Assembly (NCBI GenBank): GCA_028823855.1
Contig: JAPPFL010000012.1
Span: forward strand, 1 to 64,000
Source of the DNA: Albidovulum sp.
GTDB lineage: Bacteria; Pseudomonadota; Alphaproteobacteria; Rhodobacterales; Rhodobacteraceae
Direction: 5' to 3'
Length of the DNA: 64,000 nucleotides
Part shown: positions 16,819-26,398 of the stretch, one piece after another
How the letters are laid out: each line of letters starts with the position of its first letter
How positions within the stretch are numbered: position 1 is the stretch's first letter
The notes under the pieces: generated by a model
The model's database searches: none
The model's input: only the letters and a program-made list of their open reading frames with translations
What the model was told of the DNA's origin: nothing
Made by a program: the position numbers and the translations under genes

Positions 16819-18830
16819 TTCGCTCCGGCAGGGTTCTCTTCGATCATCCGTCGCTCGGAGCAGTCGGGCACGCCGCCGGATACATGCCGAGGATAGTGGC
16901 CTTTAGCCATGAAGACAAAGCCGCGAAGGGTCTGCGCTCGCTCCAAGACGACCAAGGCGGCCACGGCCCGACGATCCGGTTCGGCGCAGTGGAAATTGTC
17001 GCGAAAAACCGTGCCGTGCTGCTTCGTGCGCCACGCGGCGGCGGCAAGACAGTATTCGTCCAAGAGCTTAAAGCTTGCCTGAAAGGTGAATCCAGCGGCG
17101 ACCCGGTTTTCAATTTGGGCCGGCTGAACCGTTCCGTATGCCGCAATGATGATGGCCTTTTCCTGCGCGAGCGTTGGAGCGCGCCGCTTCCTACCGTCAT
17201 TTCGGTCGACCTCAGCGATGATGGCCAAGCCGGGTTTCGATTCAGACGAGGCGGGGACCACACCGCTGTCATGGCGATTCTTGACGGGCTTGACCATCTG
17301 GCGGCGGACCGGGCCGGACGTCTGCTCGAACAAGCCATGACTTGGCTGCGTTGCAATCCGGATTCCCGACTTCTGGTGACGGGAGAAACCGAAACCATTG
17401 CCGCATTGGCGTTGCCGCCCGACCTCGCCAAGCACGATCTGATGCCGTTACCAGGCATGGAATGCAGGGCGTTGTGCGAGCGATTAGGGTTCAAGGAACC
17501 GGAACGGAACGTGGCGCGGTGGCCCGGTCCGTTTGCCCTTTGGGCTGTTTCCGGGATTGATGCGCCTCCTTGGGAACAAGTTCGTTCGCTGGTTGGAACG
17601 AACAAAGCGCAGCGGTTGGCGGAGAATGCGGCGCGGCAAGTCGGAGGCGATGCCGAGCGAGCTTCCTTGTTTGCTTCGAACCATGTCGCGTTGGACCGCA
17701 TGTTCGCGCAACGCTGGCTGAGAGACGTCCTGGCAGCCCGCCACCTAGCTACCGAGCCGATTGACCAGGTTGTCTCACGGATTTCGGACCGCACCGATAG
17801 ATGGATTGGTTCCATGACCCTTTTCGCGCTTGTTTTGCCGGCAGGGTCGGAAAGGGCAGCCGCGTTGGTTCGGGGATTGATGACGGAAAATCCGGATCCC
17901 CGGATGCTGCTGCTTGCCTCGCGTCTCGTTAAAACCGGAGAGCCGGACTCGGAAATCGTTCGCATGGCCCTGGCGGCCGGAATCGAACGCGGCGGCCTTC
18001 CGGTGGAACTCCGCAGAATGTTTGGACAAGCCCTGGCGCTGCTAGGAGATCCACGCGAGCTTGACAAACTAGTCGGGGTGCCCGCAGGTACATTTCGGAT
18101 AGGCGGCGGCGCCCACCCAAATTCCCAGCCTGAGCATGACTGGAGCGTCGAGGATTACCGCATCGGCGCTTATCCTGTCACCAATTCCGCCTACCAGGAG
18201 TTTGCGACTGCCACGGGGCGGCCGTGGCGGTCAGCCGATGCGACACGACGCGAATTCGCCAACGCCCCTGCCGTCGACCTGACATGGCATGACGCGATGG
18301 GCTATTGCGCCTGGTTGACATCCGAATGGCGGGCCGCAGGCCGAATCGGAGCTCACGAGATTGTACGTTTGCCTACCGAACCCGAATGGGAGGTGGCCGC
18401 GCGCGGGTCACGAGGATGGCATTACCCCTGGGGTGCGGAATGGGCCGCAGGGCATGCGAACGGAGAAGAAGCGGGACTGAACGAAGTCTGTTCCGTCGGC
18501 ATTTTCCCCGAAGGCGTATCAACGTTTGGATGCATGGATATGGCCGGGCAGGTATGGGAGTGGACAACGACGCTCTGGGGCGAGGACATGGGAACACCTT
18601 CCTTCGCATATCCCTATCGCAACGACGGTCGTGAAGACCTAGATGCCGGACCCTCGGTCAGAAGGGTTCTGAGAGGCGGTTGCTTCTCAAGCAACAGGAT
18701 GAAGGCGAATGGCATATATCGTGGAAGCTTGGAACCGGCCGGCTTCTGGCGCGGAAACGGTTTCAGGATCGTTGTAAAAAATAAAGGAAAAAAACCTGGG
18801 AGCTTGGAAAACTCATTCCGTCCGATGTAG
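16815..18830 (+). CDS. NACHT/STAND-type NTPase fused to an FGE/SUMF1-like domain
   Basis: This 671-residue protein has two recognisable parts. Residues ~65-195 look like a NACHT-class P-loop NTPase: Walker A APRGGGKT (72-79), Walker B ILDGLDHL (155-162) and a sensor-like RLLVTGE (185-191). Residues ~200-420 are helical, with HEAT-like alternation, and unassigned. Residues ~420-655 are an FGE-sulfatase/SUMF1 fold: VPAGTFRIGG, RLPTEPEWEVAARG (518-531), YPWG, DMAGQVWEWT (575-584), RVLRGGCFSS (617-626) and GFRIV. The paired copper-binding cysteines of true formylglycine-generating enzymes are not present in that last block, so sulfatase activation is unlikely. It is the last gene of the peptide-transporter operon, coupled by ATGA to the VOC gene. 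Function unknown; STAND proteins are usually switch-like sensors. Confidence 0.8.
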   Translation: MIRSGRVLFDHPSLGAVGHAAGYMPRIVAFSHEDKAAKGLRSLQDDQGGHGPTIRFGAVEIVAKNRAVLLRAPRGGGKTVFVQELKACLKGESSGDPVFNLGRLNRSVCRNDDGLFLRERWSAPLPTVISVDLSDDGQAGFRFRRGGDHTAVMAILDGLDHLAADRAGRLLEQAMTWLRCNPDSRLLVTGETETIAALALPPDLAKHDLMPLPGMECRALCERLGFKEPERNVARWPGPFALWAVSGIDAPPWEQVRSLVGTNKAQRLAENAARQVGGDAERASLFASNHVALDRMFAQRWLRDVLAARHLATEPIDQVVSRISDRTDRWIGSMTLFALVLPAGSERAAALVRGLMTENPDPRMLLLASRLVKTGEPDSEIVRMALAAGIERGGLPVELRRMFGQALALLGDPRELDKLVGVPAGTFRIGGGAHPNSQPEHDWSVEDYRIGAYPVTNSAYQEFATATGRPWRSADATRREFANAPAVDLTWHDAMGYCAWLTSEWRAAGRIGAHEIVRLPTEPEWEVAARGSRGWHYPWGAEWAAGHANGEEAGLNEVCSVGIFPEGVSTFGCMDMAGQVWEWTTTLWGEDMGTPSFAYPYRNDGREDLDAGPSVRRVLRGGCFSSNRMKANGIYRGSLEPAGFWRGNGFRIVVKNKGKKPGSLENSFRPM

Positions 18831-19348
18831 GAGAATCCTCCTCCGCCTTATGAAACACTGCTGCTATGTCCAATGTTAACCTAATATGAAATAAGGACTT
18901 TTCATAGGCATGTCATAAATTCCCCATCGAATTCGCGGATGAAACTATGCCAATATTCATTTGCGGATTATTTTTACGGTACTCCCCCGCAGGTCGGCAT
19001 CATTTCAGGGGAAGCGACCTGCGGTTTAGAAGGCATTAAGGCATTCTGCAACTATTGGTTCGAATCTACGGAAGGAGTCGCATTTGCAAACCGCAACGGA
19101 GCATCTCAAATGCTAAAGCGGGCCAACAGATTCTACGGCAAGTCCGCGCAAAACCATTGCGCCGCAAGTTCCAGCCTCGGATTTGTCGAATCCATCTCGA
19201 AATTTGGTATCTCGCGCCGCGGACAATTGAATGTTCCAGACTATCGAGACTAAAGTGCGGTCTCGGTTCCGCGATTTCCATTGACAGGCGAATGCGACAG
19301 ATCGCTTTGCGGGAAGTTTCGGATAGTTTTACTCAGCGGAGCATGCCC
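18831..19348. other. Intergenic, no supported gene
   Basis: A 104-codon frame (18939-19253) and the upstream extension of the oxidase frame (from 19055) are open but resemble nothing. The first 120 bases are AT-rich and may hold the end of the long transport operon and the promoter of the oxidase. No convincing terminator hairpin is visible. Confidence 0.45.
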
Positions 19349-20650
19349 ATGAGACGGAAATACGATGCAGTCATAATCGGCGGCGGCATAATAGGTTCGG
19401 CAATCGCATACGAATTGGCAAAATCGTCGAAATCCGTAGCGGTTTTCGAAAAAAACGCCGTGATAGGCTCAGGTTCGACGTGTAATTCGTGCGCAATTGT
19501 GCGCACGCACTATTCGACTTTAAATGGTGCGGCGCTCGCTAAGTCCAACTACCCGTTCTGGGAGGACTGGCGGGAGTACATCGCTCCGAATGAGAGCGAA
19601 CCGCTCGCCATCTACCGCGAATTCGGATGCATCTATACTTGTTTCGAGAGCAACAATTACGGCATCAAGCTCGAAGAAATCGCGAACCAGTTGGACATTC
19701 CCTACGAAGTCTGGACGCCCAGCAAGATGCGGGCGATGCTTCCCGTCATCGATCCAGGGCACTTTCACCCGGCAAAACCGGCCGATGACCCCGAATTCGG
19801 ATGCTCAGACGGCGACATGCGCTACGTCCTGTATTTCCCGAAGGCCGGATTTATCAACGACCCGCAATTGGCTACCCAGAATATCGCCGCGGCCGCGTCC
19901 AGGAACGGCGCCGACATTCTAACCGGGCAAAGGATCGTAGGAGTCAATCGCGCTCGAGGCCGGGTCGAGGGCGTCGAACTGGACTCCGGGGAAACGATTG
20001 AATCGAATGTCGTAGTTAATGCCGCCGGACCTCATTCGTACAAGGTCAACGACATGGCCGGGGTTAGCGAGGGCATGAATATTGGCACGAAGGCGCTACG
20101 GGTCGAGGTTGCGCATGTTCCTTCGCCGGAAGGGTTCGACTTCGAGAAATTCGGGCTGATCGGTTCCGATGCCGACATCGGAGGCTACTGGCGTCCCGAG
20201 GTCGGGAATCACATCCTGTTCGGTAGCGAGGAACCCGAATGCGACGCCATGCACTGGGTCGACCCCGACGACTACGACACGAACCTGAGCGAGCAAGCCC
20301 GCCTACAGGCTTTGCGCGGCGCCCAGCGCTTCCCGGAAATGCGCGTTCCGAACTCGGTTCAGGGAATCGTCGATCTATACGACGTATCCGACGATTGGAT
20401 ACCAATCTACGATTGTTCGGATCTAAAGGGATTCTACATGGCGGTCGGAACGAGCGGAAACCAGTTCAAAAACGCACCGGTTGTCGGCATGATGATGAAA
20501 TCGCTGATCGACTACTGCGAAGCGGGAAACGATCACGATGCATGCCCGCTTCAATATGAACTTCCGAATATGGAATTTAAGCTCGACATGGCGTTTTGCA
20601 GCCGAAAAAGAAAAATCAACAGGGAGAGCAGCTTTTCGGTCGTCGGCTAG
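19349..20650 (+). CDS. FAD-dependent amine/amino-acid oxidase (DAO family)
   Basis: The 433-residue product begins with the Rossmann motif VIIGGGIIGSAIAYELA, followed by VFEK at the end of the second strand, where the acidic residue binds the FAD ribose. GSTCNSCAIVRTHYS and the later YRPEVGNHILFG-like GGYWRPEVGNHILFG follow the sarcosine oxidase/D-amino-acid dehydrogenase pattern, and GFYMAVGTSGNQFKNAP is the C-terminal FAD-binding motif. I prefer ATG 19349 (GGAG seven bases before) over ATG 19343 and the long upstream extension. It likely oxidises a secondary amine or amino acid. The next gene in the same direction, 196 bases on, is an MmgE/PrpD protein. Confidence 0.88.
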   Translation: MRRKYDAVIIGGGIIGSAIAYELAKSSKSVAVFEKNAVIGSGSTCNSCAIVRTHYSTLNGAALAKSNYPFWEDWREYIAPNESEPLAIYREFGCIYTCFESNNYGIKLEEIANQLDIPYEVWTPSKMRAMLPVIDPGHFHPAKPADDPEFGCSDGDMRYVLYFPKAGFINDPQLATQNIAAAASRNGADILTGQRIVGVNRARGRVEGVELDSGETIESNVVVNAAGPHSYKVNDMAGVSEGMNIGTKALRVEVAHVPSPEGFDFEKFGLIGSDADIGGYWRPEVGNHILFGSEEPECDAMHWVDPDDYDTNLSEQARLQALRGAQRFPEMRVPNSVQGIVDLYDVSDDWIPIYDCSDLKGFYMAVGTSGNQFKNAPVVGMMMKSLIDYCEAGNDHDACPLQYELPNMEFKLDMAFCSRKRKINRESSFSVVG

Positions 20651-20846
20651 CCGCTCGATCGAGTAGGCCCGCCTTTTGCAGCCTCAAGGCACTCGAACAG
20701 GAATTGCAATGCGTTCCGCGGGCCCTTTGAAACGGGCCGAAAAATCGCGAGCCAAGAGTGAAATTTCAGAATCGCTCATGGCGAACGACCATGTTCGAAA
20801 TATGGATGATTTTCGCGTGGGCGAGTAACGACCGGAGATTCAGGAA

Positions 20847-22187
20847 TTGGACGTACGAGCTATTGACGCACTCGCAGAATTTATTGTCGAAACTACGGAG
20901 AATGATATCCCTCCCGATTCTCGCGAACGAGCGTGGGACTGCGTGCTCGACGCCATAGGAGCGGCGGCGGCCGGTTTCGGCCAAAGGAGTTCAGCTTCGA
21001 TGCGAAGAGCCTTTGCCGAAAATACTCGTTCGCAACCTTCTTCGGTATGGTTCGACGGAGCAACCGCCAGATTGCCTGCCGCAGCGGCGGCCAACGCAAT
21101 GGCGGCTACAGCGCTGGATGTCGACGACGGCCATAGAATGGCGGCGGGACACCCGGGGGCGGCAGCGGTCTGCGCAGCTTTAGCGGCGGCGGAACATACC
21201 GCGCCGACGCGAGGCGAATTCATTGCCGCAGTCGCTTTGGGACTGGACGCGGCGGTGCGGGTCGCGATGGCGAGAAACCCCGATTTCCATCGTTCGACCG
21301 TCAGCGGACGATGGTCCGGCGTAGGAGCGGCGGTAGCCGCCGCCAAGCTATTTGAACTTGATTCTCCGTCCGTAGCGAACGCAATACTAATAGCTGAACA
21401 GCACGCGCCCAGAGTTTCCGCCGCCAAGCATCACGGATTTGCCGGGTCGGATGTCAAGGAAGGCATCGCCTGGTCGGTCTACACCGGCCTCGAAGCCGTT
21501 CCGCTGGCGCGCGAAGGGTTTAAAGGCTACCCGAACGCCTTCGACCAGGGAATTCTCTATGACCGAGACCGGCTGATCGCCAAGATCGATGAATTTGAAT
21601 CCATCAACGGGCTGTTCTTCAAGCCCTACGCTTGCTGCCGGTGGACGCACGCGGCGATCGACGGAGCTGTTTCGCTGGTGAGGAAAAGCGAAATCGAACC
21701 GGCATCAATAGAAAAGATTTCTATCGGCACCTTTCGACAAGCCGTCAAGATTTCCAACCTCCCCGCGCCAACTTCAGAATCCGAAGCACAGTTCTCGATT
21801 CCGTTCTGCGTTTCCCTGGCGATCCTTCACGGCACAAAATCTCTTCTGCCCATGGATAGCCGGCATCTGGTCGACCGAGAAGTTCGCCGGTTGGCTAAAC
21901 GCGTTCAAGTAAGTTTGGATGGCGAAATGGCGCAACTGTTTCCAGCTCTCGCCGGCGCAAAAGTTACAATCGCTCATGGAAGCAAATGCGACAGCATACG
22001 AGTCGAAGCTCCTTGGGGAGACCCGACAAATCCGATGTCTCGCGAAAGCCTTCTGGCGAAATTCAGACAGCTCACGCGTTTCTGCTTAAAGGGGAAAAGA
22101 GCCGAAGAGTTGATTCGCGATATGTTCGAATCCAAGACCGCGCCCGCCTCGATCGGAGCTTCGCTTCGCGCGAAATTTCAAGAATAG
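20847..22187 (+). CDS. MmgE/PrpD family protein
   Basis: The 446-residue protein is full-length for the 2-methylcitrate dehydratase/iminodisuccinate epimerase/cis-aconitate decarboxylase superfamily. Recognisable parts are the N-terminal helical domain with DCVLDAIGAAAAGF, DVDDGHRMAAGHPGAAAV near residue 92 (the active-site Asp-His region), RWSGVGAAVAAAKL, and the lid-domain segment FKPYACCRWTHAAIDGA. The start is TTG, preceded by GGAG. Members act on small di- or tricarboxylates as dehydratases, epimerases or decarboxylases; sequence alone does not decide which. Its neighbour is an amino-acid oxidase, which is compatible with an iminodicarboxylate-related substrate. Confidence 0.88.
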   Translation: MDVRAIDALAEFIVETTENDIPPDSRERAWDCVLDAIGAAAAGFGQRSSASMRRAFAENTRSQPSSVWFDGATARLPAAAAANAMAATALDVDDGHRMAAGHPGAAAVCAALAAAEHTAPTRGEFIAAVALGLDAAVRVAMARNPDFHRSTVSGRWSGVGAAVAAAKLFELDSPSVANAILIAEQHAPRVSAAKHHGFAGSDVKEGIAWSVYTGLEAVPLAREGFKGYPNAFDQGILYDRDRLIAKIDEFESINGLFFKPYACCRWTHAAIDGAVSLVRKSEIEPASIEKISIGTFRQAVKISNLPAPTSESEAQFSIPFCVSLAILHGTKSLLPMDSRHLVDREVRRLAKRVQVSLDGEMAQLFPALAGAKVTIAHGSKCDSIRVEAPWGDPTNPMSRESLLAKFRQLTRFCLKGKRAEELIRDMFESKTAPASIGASLRAKFQE

Positions 22188-22289
22188 GCGAATTAGGCCG
22201 CAATGTATGCCACTGATACGACCAGCGCTTCAATTTGGTCGATACCAGAGAGCCACCTGCTAAATCGGGCGGCGAAGATAGTTCGCGCA

Positions 22290-23732
22290 TTACGTCATCG
22301 TTGGCATCGGGCTCGGCTCCGCAACATCACTTCCGAATTCGGGTGTCGGGTTCCACGCGGTCTCCAGCATTTTCGCCTGCTTCGGGTCGTGCCGCGGAAG
22401 CCAGCGGGTGCGCTCGGCGTATTTCGAACGGCGTACGAATTTGCCCCCGTATCCGCGCGCCGTAACTAGGGATGTGTGGCCCATAAGGGCCGCTACCTGA
22501 GGCGGGGTTAGCAATCGTCTAGCCGAGTCTGCGAATGCGTGCCGGAAATAGTGCAGCGTAATCGGATCGAGCCTTTCGGGAAATGCTCGCATCGAGGCGC
22601 ATTTTAACCTGCGAGAGCAATTGCTTCGGATTATCGAAAATCGATCCGAACCGATTTTTTGATGCCGCAGTTGCGAAGCAAGGCAAAGCACGCCGAGGTC
22701 GTCCGAGGCAATCCCTTCGAGAATCTGAATGCGAAGCCGATTGTCGATTTTGGGCGACGAGCAACCGGTTTTCGCGGATTCTATCAATAGCATGGGCGGC
22801 ATGCCTGCCTTCGCTGCCGCTTCGCGGGCAGAATCGCCGATATCGCGGGGGTCGCGGTTCCCGAAATTGTCGAATTCGACAAGAAAATTATTCTTGAAAG
22901 CGTTGATTGGATCGGAAAGAATTTCAAACTTCTCAGCGCGACCAACCTTCAGTGTCGAAGATGCGACCACAATCCTGCACCTGAAAATCTCTATCGCGCG
23001 CATTCCCGTGAGCCAGGATGCCCAAGCCAGCAATTTTGCCATTCCATTCGCGTCGAAACGGCCGCCGCCTAGAGTATCAATTCCGAAATTTGCGTTGCTG
23101 CCCGGCAGAAGCGCCAAAAGAATTTCCAGTTCTTGCCTACCGATGTTCTCCCAATTCCCTTTAGGTTTGCGTTTTGCATCCGCAACCGGCCAACCTCTTT
23201 TGATGTTTCCCAGTTCAAAGACAACGCCGGGATTGGGGCCAAGTCCGCTACGCAGCTTGTCTCGCTCTATGGCTAGTTTGCCGAGTCGCAACCCAATTTC
23301 GAAAAGATCCGCGTATTTGGCCCGTCTTAATTTGGCAGACAATTTCTCGAACTCCGACCACGAAGTATCGACGGTCCACTCAGGCGCATTGAGGTTTTCC
23401 GGAATGACTTGCCAGGGCACGACGTGTTCACCGCGTTCTTTTGCCAATTCGCGCCGATCGAGCATTCGCCCGCAGAACTGTCGCATAGCGCACAATTCCA
23501 AATTGACGGTACTTTCGGCTAAATTCGGAGCGCGAATCGACAGCGCTGCAACTACGCCCCCGAGTTTGGCGGGTTTACCAAAACCCGAACTGCAGCTTTC
23601 AACCGCTTCGAGTACTCTTTGTATAGACGGAACATAAGCCTCATTTGCCGTCTCCGCTCTTGGTGGTTCGCCAGTTTCCGTTTCCTCTTCGATATCCGAA
23701 AGTGCCGCGAGCATATTTGCATCCTGTTTCAC
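22290..23732 (-). CDS. Tyrosine recombinase (phage-type integrase)
   Basis: The 480-residue protein carries the full catalytic set of tyrosine recombinases: R245 in LTGMRAIEIF, a beta-hairpin lysine candidate in SAKTG (K321), H394 and R397 in LHYFRHAFAD, H419 in LMGHTSLVTARGY, and nucleophile Y428. The N-terminal ~230 residues would contain the core DNA-binding domain but are not typical of lambda Int. It is longer than most integrases. It is encoded opposite to the preceding PrpD gene and lies 480 bases from an AAA ATPase read the other way. It is probably the integrase of an island or integrative element; I could not find its attachment sites. Confidence 0.85.
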   Translation of the reverse strand: MKQDANMLAALSDIEEETETGEPPRAETANEAYVPSIQRVLEAVESCSSGFGKPAKLGGVVAALSIRAPNLAESTVNLELCAMRQFCGRMLDRRELAKERGEHVVPWQVIPENLNAPEWTVDTSWSEFEKLSAKLRRAKYADLFEIGLRLGKLAIERDKLRSGLGPNPGVVFELGNIKRGWPVADAKRKPKGNWENIGRQELEILLALLPGSNANFGIDTLGGGRFDANGMAKLLAWASWLTGMRAIEIFRCRIVVASSTLKVGRAEKFEILSDPINAFKNNFLVEFDNFGNRDPRDIGDSAREAAAKAGMPPMLLIESAKTGCSSPKIDNRLRIQILEGIASDDLGVLCLASQLRHQKIGSDRFSIIRSNCSRRLKCASMRAFPERLDPITLHYFRHAFADSARRLLTPPQVAALMGHTSLVTARGYGGKFVRRSKYAERTRWLPRHDPKQAKMLETAWNPTPEFGSDVAEPSPMPTMT

Positions 23733-24211
23733 CGCTCATCCCTACCGGAATCAGAATAAATGACGAGTAAGAAATTCCACACATAAAAGTCGGAAGCTTA
23801 GAAATTTTTTTCTGGAAAGCGACCAAGGCTCGCCCAGATTGCATTGTCGCCATTTCAAGCTGTAAGAAATTTGCGCCTATGCTCGTCGTTCTATTCTCTG
23901 TAGTTCAAATTCGAACAATTGGCGGCCTGCCGCTAAAGTTTCAGCTATCTTGTCTCGAAATATGAAATATCAGCAGGCCGATCCGCTTTTCATTTCCAAG
24001 TATCGCGTCAAAATTGAATCTTCCACGGAACGCTTCTGACAGAGATTATGCGTAGACTCTCAATATGCCCTGGTGCTGTAAAAAACATTTGAGTTCGGCA
24101 CTGTCGAAATTTTCCCAGATAGTCGGACATACGAAGGTCATTGGGCTATGTTGAATTTGATTTCTTGAATTTTTCCTTGCAATTAAGGCTCTAAGCGCCA
24201 TATTTGCAAGG
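23733..24211. other. AT-rich divergent intergenic region
   Basis: This 479-base stretch is visibly richer in A and T than its surroundings. It lies between the leftward recombinase and the rightward ATPase and must contain both promoters. TTGAAT occurs at several places near 24140-24170, but I cannot pick a -10 with confidence. No gene is supported. Confidence 0.5.
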
Positions 24212-25375
24212 ATGATACTCCGTCAAAAGTCGAATCTTGTCTGCGAAAGGCTGGATCAATTTCCGGCCGTGGTTTTGCTCGGCCCCCGTCAGGCCGGAAA
24301 AACGACTATGGCCGAATGTATCGCCGAGACACGAACGAGCGTCTATCTCGACCTGGAAGATCCGGCGGACCGAACGAAGCTGTCTGATGCCGCTCTTTAC
24401 TTGTCCGCCCATGAAAATAAACTAGTAATACTGGACGAGATCCAACGAGTGCCTGAACTGTTCGAAATACTTCGCGGCCTCATTGACCGTGGGCGACGCC
24501 GCGGCTTTCGCACGGGCCGATTTCTACTGTTGGGTTCGGCTTCGATGGACCTGCTCGAACAGTCGGGCGAATCCCTGGCAGGACGCATAGCCTATGTCGA
24601 ACTAGGTCCGTTCAACGTACTCGAAATCGGAGGCGATTCGCGAGAGAGCCTCTGGATCAGAGGAGGATTCCCGGACAGCTTTCTATCGGAAAGCGACCGG
24701 GCAAGCGCAGTATGGCGTGAGAATTTCATTCGTACTTACCTAGAACGCGATATACCGCAACTCGGTCCGCGCATACCGGCCGAAACCTTGCGACGCTTCT
24801 GGACCATGCTTGCGCATTTGCAATGCAGTACGGTCAATGCGGCTAAACTAGCGCGCGGCCTGAGTATAGATGGCAAAACGGTCGCCCGTTATCTCGATTT
24901 GCTTGTCGACCTCCTCCTGGTTCGGCGCCTTCCGCCCTTTCATGCCAATGTCGGCAAGCGCCTGGTAAAATCACCGAAAGTCATTGTGCGCGACAGCGGA
25001 ATTGTGCACTCTTTGCTTGGCCTCGAAGACCGTGAAGCGGTGCTAAGTCATCCGGTCGCCGGCGGAAGCTGGGAAGGATTTGTAACGGAGACCCTGCTTG
25101 GTGCGGCACCGGAACGCGTGAACGCTTTTTTTTACCGAACAGCTGCCGGAGCCGAGATCGACCTTGTCTTGGAGTTGCCCGGAGGGAATCTCTGGGCAAT
25201 TGAAATCAAGCGCGGCCGTGCGCCGAAGCCAGAAAAAGGATTTCATTTTGCTCGCGAAGATGTCGGTCCGGTGCGCAGCTTCGTCGTCTATTCTGGGGAC
25301 GAAAAGTATCCGATTGGCGATGGAATCGAAGTGATCGGCCTAGGCGAACTGGCATCGATTGTTGCGCAGTTGTGA
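24212..25375 (+). CDS. AAA ATPase with DUF4143 domain
   Basis: The 387-residue protein has an N-terminal AAA_14-type P-loop ATPase: Walker A LLGPRQAGKTT (22-32) and Walker B LVILDEIQRVPEL near residue 72, with a sensor-like LLLGSASMDLL. The C-terminal DUF4143 domain contains RDSGIVHSLLG, GGSWEGFVTETLL and the nuclease-like EIDLVLELPGG...LWAIEIKRG arrangement (E-I-D, then E-x-K), as in restriction-like folds. These proteins are common on accessory islands; proposed roles include defence or toxin-like activity, but none is established for this one. It lies beside a recombinase and an IS remnant and is intact. Confidence 0.88.
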   Translation: MILRQKSNLVCERLDQFPAVVLLGPRQAGKTTMAECIAETRTSVYLDLEDPADRTKLSDAALYLSAHENKLVILDEIQRVPELFEILRGLIDRGRRRGFRTGRFLLLGSASMDLLEQSGESLAGRIAYVELGPFNVLEIGGDSRESLWIRGGFPDSFLSESDRASAVWRENFIRTYLERDIPQLGPRIPAETLRRFWTMLAHLQCSTVNAAKLARGLSIDGKTVARYLDLLVDLLLVRRLPPFHANVGKRLVKSPKVIVRDSGIVHSLLGLEDREAVLSHPVAGGSWEGFVTETLLGAAPERVNAFFYRTAAGAEIDLVLELPGGNLWAIEIKRGRAPKPEKGFHFAREDVGPVRSFVVYSGDEKYPIGDGIEVIGLGELASIVAQL

Positions 25376-26398
25376 CTTCCTCGACAAAAAAGTATTTCAA
25401 ATTTAGCAGTTTCAAACAATTTCAGGCACTTTATGTATCGCTATTCGTTTATACAATTTACGAATTTTCAATCCCGAAAGAAAACTAGAATGCCTTGATC
25501 GCGAGCAACTGCGCGAAATAGTTGCAAACTGCGCATGCGCTCGTCATTTTAGGCATTATGCCTTTAATTTTGCGTGAGTTGAATCGATACTGCTCGGGAA
25601 CGGCTTAGTCACATGCGAGTCCGCTTAAAACTGAATTGCCCGACAAGGAATTGTCGTCGTTCGAACCGCTCTTCCCGCCGACCTCTGCGATGGGACGCCC
25701 GAGCCGAACCGACCTTCGAGTGACCAACGCGATCCAAAACGCGCACAGGGCCGGATAGCGGTGGCCGAAGCGGTACCTGTGGGATCGGCCTTCCGCGCCA
25801 ACCGGATACATGGATCCTATTTTTACTGGTTATCCGTACGCAGTGGTCAATTTATTCTAGCTGGCTCGCATTTCCGAAACATGACTTGACCACTGCTTTA
25901 ATCGACGACAGTCATTTCCGAAGGCAGGAGTCGGGCGCAGCCGGTGCTTCAGGTCGCGGTTGTCCGATGGCATTGCCATTATGGCTCTTGAGCCGACGGC
26001 GATTCAGGCTTGCGGGCAATCGGTGGCTCGCACGTGAACAAAGAGACGGATGCTGCAGATAAGAATGCCGTTCAGTTCCCAGGTAGGAAGGCCGGGAGGG
26101 CGTCCGAGACGAATTTGAACGTGCATGTCAAGACATAGGGCTCCAGTTTCGTGCCATCGCTGTCGCTGCGAACACCGAGCCCACTAGGCCTCAATCCGAC
26201 ACGCCTCAAGGATTCAATTCAGCTCGCTGATTTCCGGCGGGATCGCGAACGCAAGCCCTTCCCACGCAAAAGCGGCGCTAGCGGAACGGCAAAAGCTCAG
26301 TCCCGGACAGGACCAACGAAAATTCGCCGAATTCGATGTCGTAGAGCCTGCCAAACAAGTTTTGCGACGCGCTCAACACCGCGGCCCATATACGATAT
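25376..26398. other. Island-like noncoding stretch with transposase remains
   Basis: The first 250 bases are AT-rich. Apart from the IS5-type fragment at 25633-25806, reported separately, I see no further gene: frames at 25860-26398 do not continue the transposase and show no other family. Confidence 0.5.
25633..25806 (+). mobile_element. IS5-family transposase N-terminal remnant
   Basis: The frame reads ELPDKELSSFEPLFPP, then AMGRPSRTDLRVTNAI, HRAG, an in-frame TAG, and RWPKRYLWDRPSAPTG. This is the N-terminal DUF4096 segment of IS5-type transposases (normally ...EPLLPP...MGRPPRTDLR...GCQWRMLP...). The catalytic DDE domain is missing and no terminal inverted repeats are visible. It is a dead fragment near the recombinase and ATPase. 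Confidence 0.75.

Noticed and set aside
16815-18830. Assignment as the formylglycine-generating enzyme for the sulfatase at 55.5-57.7 kb
   Set aside because: The C-terminal block reads RGGCFSSNRMKANG, without the two cysteines spaced as in true FGEs, and the genes are 37 kb apart.
19040-19085. GGTTCGAATCT, resembling a tRNA T-loop
   Set aside because: No matching acceptor stem, D-arm or anticodon arm around it.
19055-19342. N-terminal extension of the FAD oxidase
   Set aside because: The Rossmann motif that starts such proteins lies just after 19349, and the extra residues resemble nothing.
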